DNA from: JAKZSU01 sp047517485 | Lineage (GTDB): Bacteria; Pseudomonadota; Alphaproteobacteria; UBA7887 | Reading direction: 5' to 3' | Length of the DNA stretch: 13,489 nt | Assembly (NCBI GenBank): GCA_047517485.1 | Contig: JAKZSU010000210.1 | Location: 1-13,489 of the forward strand | Shown here: positions 13,383-13,489 of the stretch, in pieces | How the letters are laid out: each line of letters begins with the position of its first letter | How positions within the stretch are numbered: the stretch's first letter is position 1 | Position numbers and translations under genes: made by a program | The notes under the pieces: generated by a model | The model's input: the letters and a program-made list of their open reading frames with translations, nothing else | What the model was told of the DNA's origin: nothing | The model's database searches: none

Positions 13383-13489
13383 GTTGTCTAATTCCGGTCT
13401 CTCGGTCAAGCCCTCCTGAACCTGCTTTTTGTCCTTTGCCGGGTACACGGTTGTCTCCGAAGTCGTTTCCGGCGGTTGGGCCGGATGCT
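13347..13489 (-). CDS. possible C-terminal end of a gene cut by the window edge
   Basis: A minus-strand frame open from the window edge to a TAA at 13349-13347 would encode 46 residues of hydrophilic tail (for example TTVYPAKDKKQVQEGL). It is rich in Glu, Lys, Gln and Thr and would end inside the last hairpin of the array. Another minus frame is also open here, so the case rests only on the protein-like composition. If real, the array lies directly downstream of this gene, between it and the ThDP gene on the same strand. Confidence 0.25.
   Translation of the reverse strand, partial: HPAQPPETTSETTVYPAKDKKQVQEGLTERPELDNQTAMNKTHRGL
13350..13382. terminator. perfect 13-bp hairpin closing the array
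   Basis: CAAACCGCGATGA pairs perfectly with TCATCGCGGTTTG around a 7-nt loop, plus a G-T wobble. On the plus strand GGTTGTC follows, not a clean T-run. It could act as a bidirectional terminator or simply be the last unit's hairpin. Confidence 0.45.

Overview
The window looks like a chromosomal piece from a high-GC alphaproteobacterium. The codon use (strong G/C at third positions), the Tat-exported CUT1 sugar-type ABC transporter and the NIPSNAP, SDR and GST-type genes suggest a Rhodospirillales- or Rhizobiales-like organism. This is inference from style only; there is no rRNA or other marker gene here.

Layout: (1) 1-138 is the N-terminal part of an IS5-type transposase on the minus strand, cut by the window edge. 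(2) 139-1203 is a visibly AT-richer island with an unrecognised gene and a 71-residue Cys/His-rich exported protein that has a strong ribosome binding site. (3) 1275-4107 is a plus-strand operon: a compact MetE-type (MesD-like) methionine synthase, a 2-keto-4-pentenoate hydratase-like protein and a long GST-like protein. (4) 4104-5511 is a minus-strand pair, an SDR followed by a MerB-like protein, convergent with the operon by overlapping stop codons. (5) 5634-6098 is a hotdog thioesterase, divergent from the SDR across a 122-bp promoter region. (6) 6084-6368 is a 285-bp non-autonomous palindromic element with perfect 30-bp terminal inverted repeats; its left end supplies the last four codons and stop of the thioesterase. 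(7) 6388-7026 is a double NIPSNAP protein. (8) 7119-11411 is a complete CUT1 ABC importer (binding protein, two permeases, ATPase). (9) 11406-12950 is an acetolactate synthase-like ThDP enzyme on the minus strand, convergent with the ATPase. (10) 13074-13382 is a tandem array of 91-bp units with hairpins, upstream of the ThDP gene, followed by about 107 bp that may hold the end of another gene.

The genes read as an accessory catabolic and uptake region: an importer for an unknown, probably sugar-like or polyol-like substrate, plus enzymes acting on keto acids, thioesters, alcohols/ketones and thiol conjugates. No regulator gene is visible and the substrate cannot be read from sequence. The least ordinary parts are the two structured repeats (the 285-bp element and the 91-bp hairpin array). 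Next come the MerB-like protein with glycine at the position of the family's catalytic aspartate, and a MesD-like methionine synthase with no MesX partner in view.
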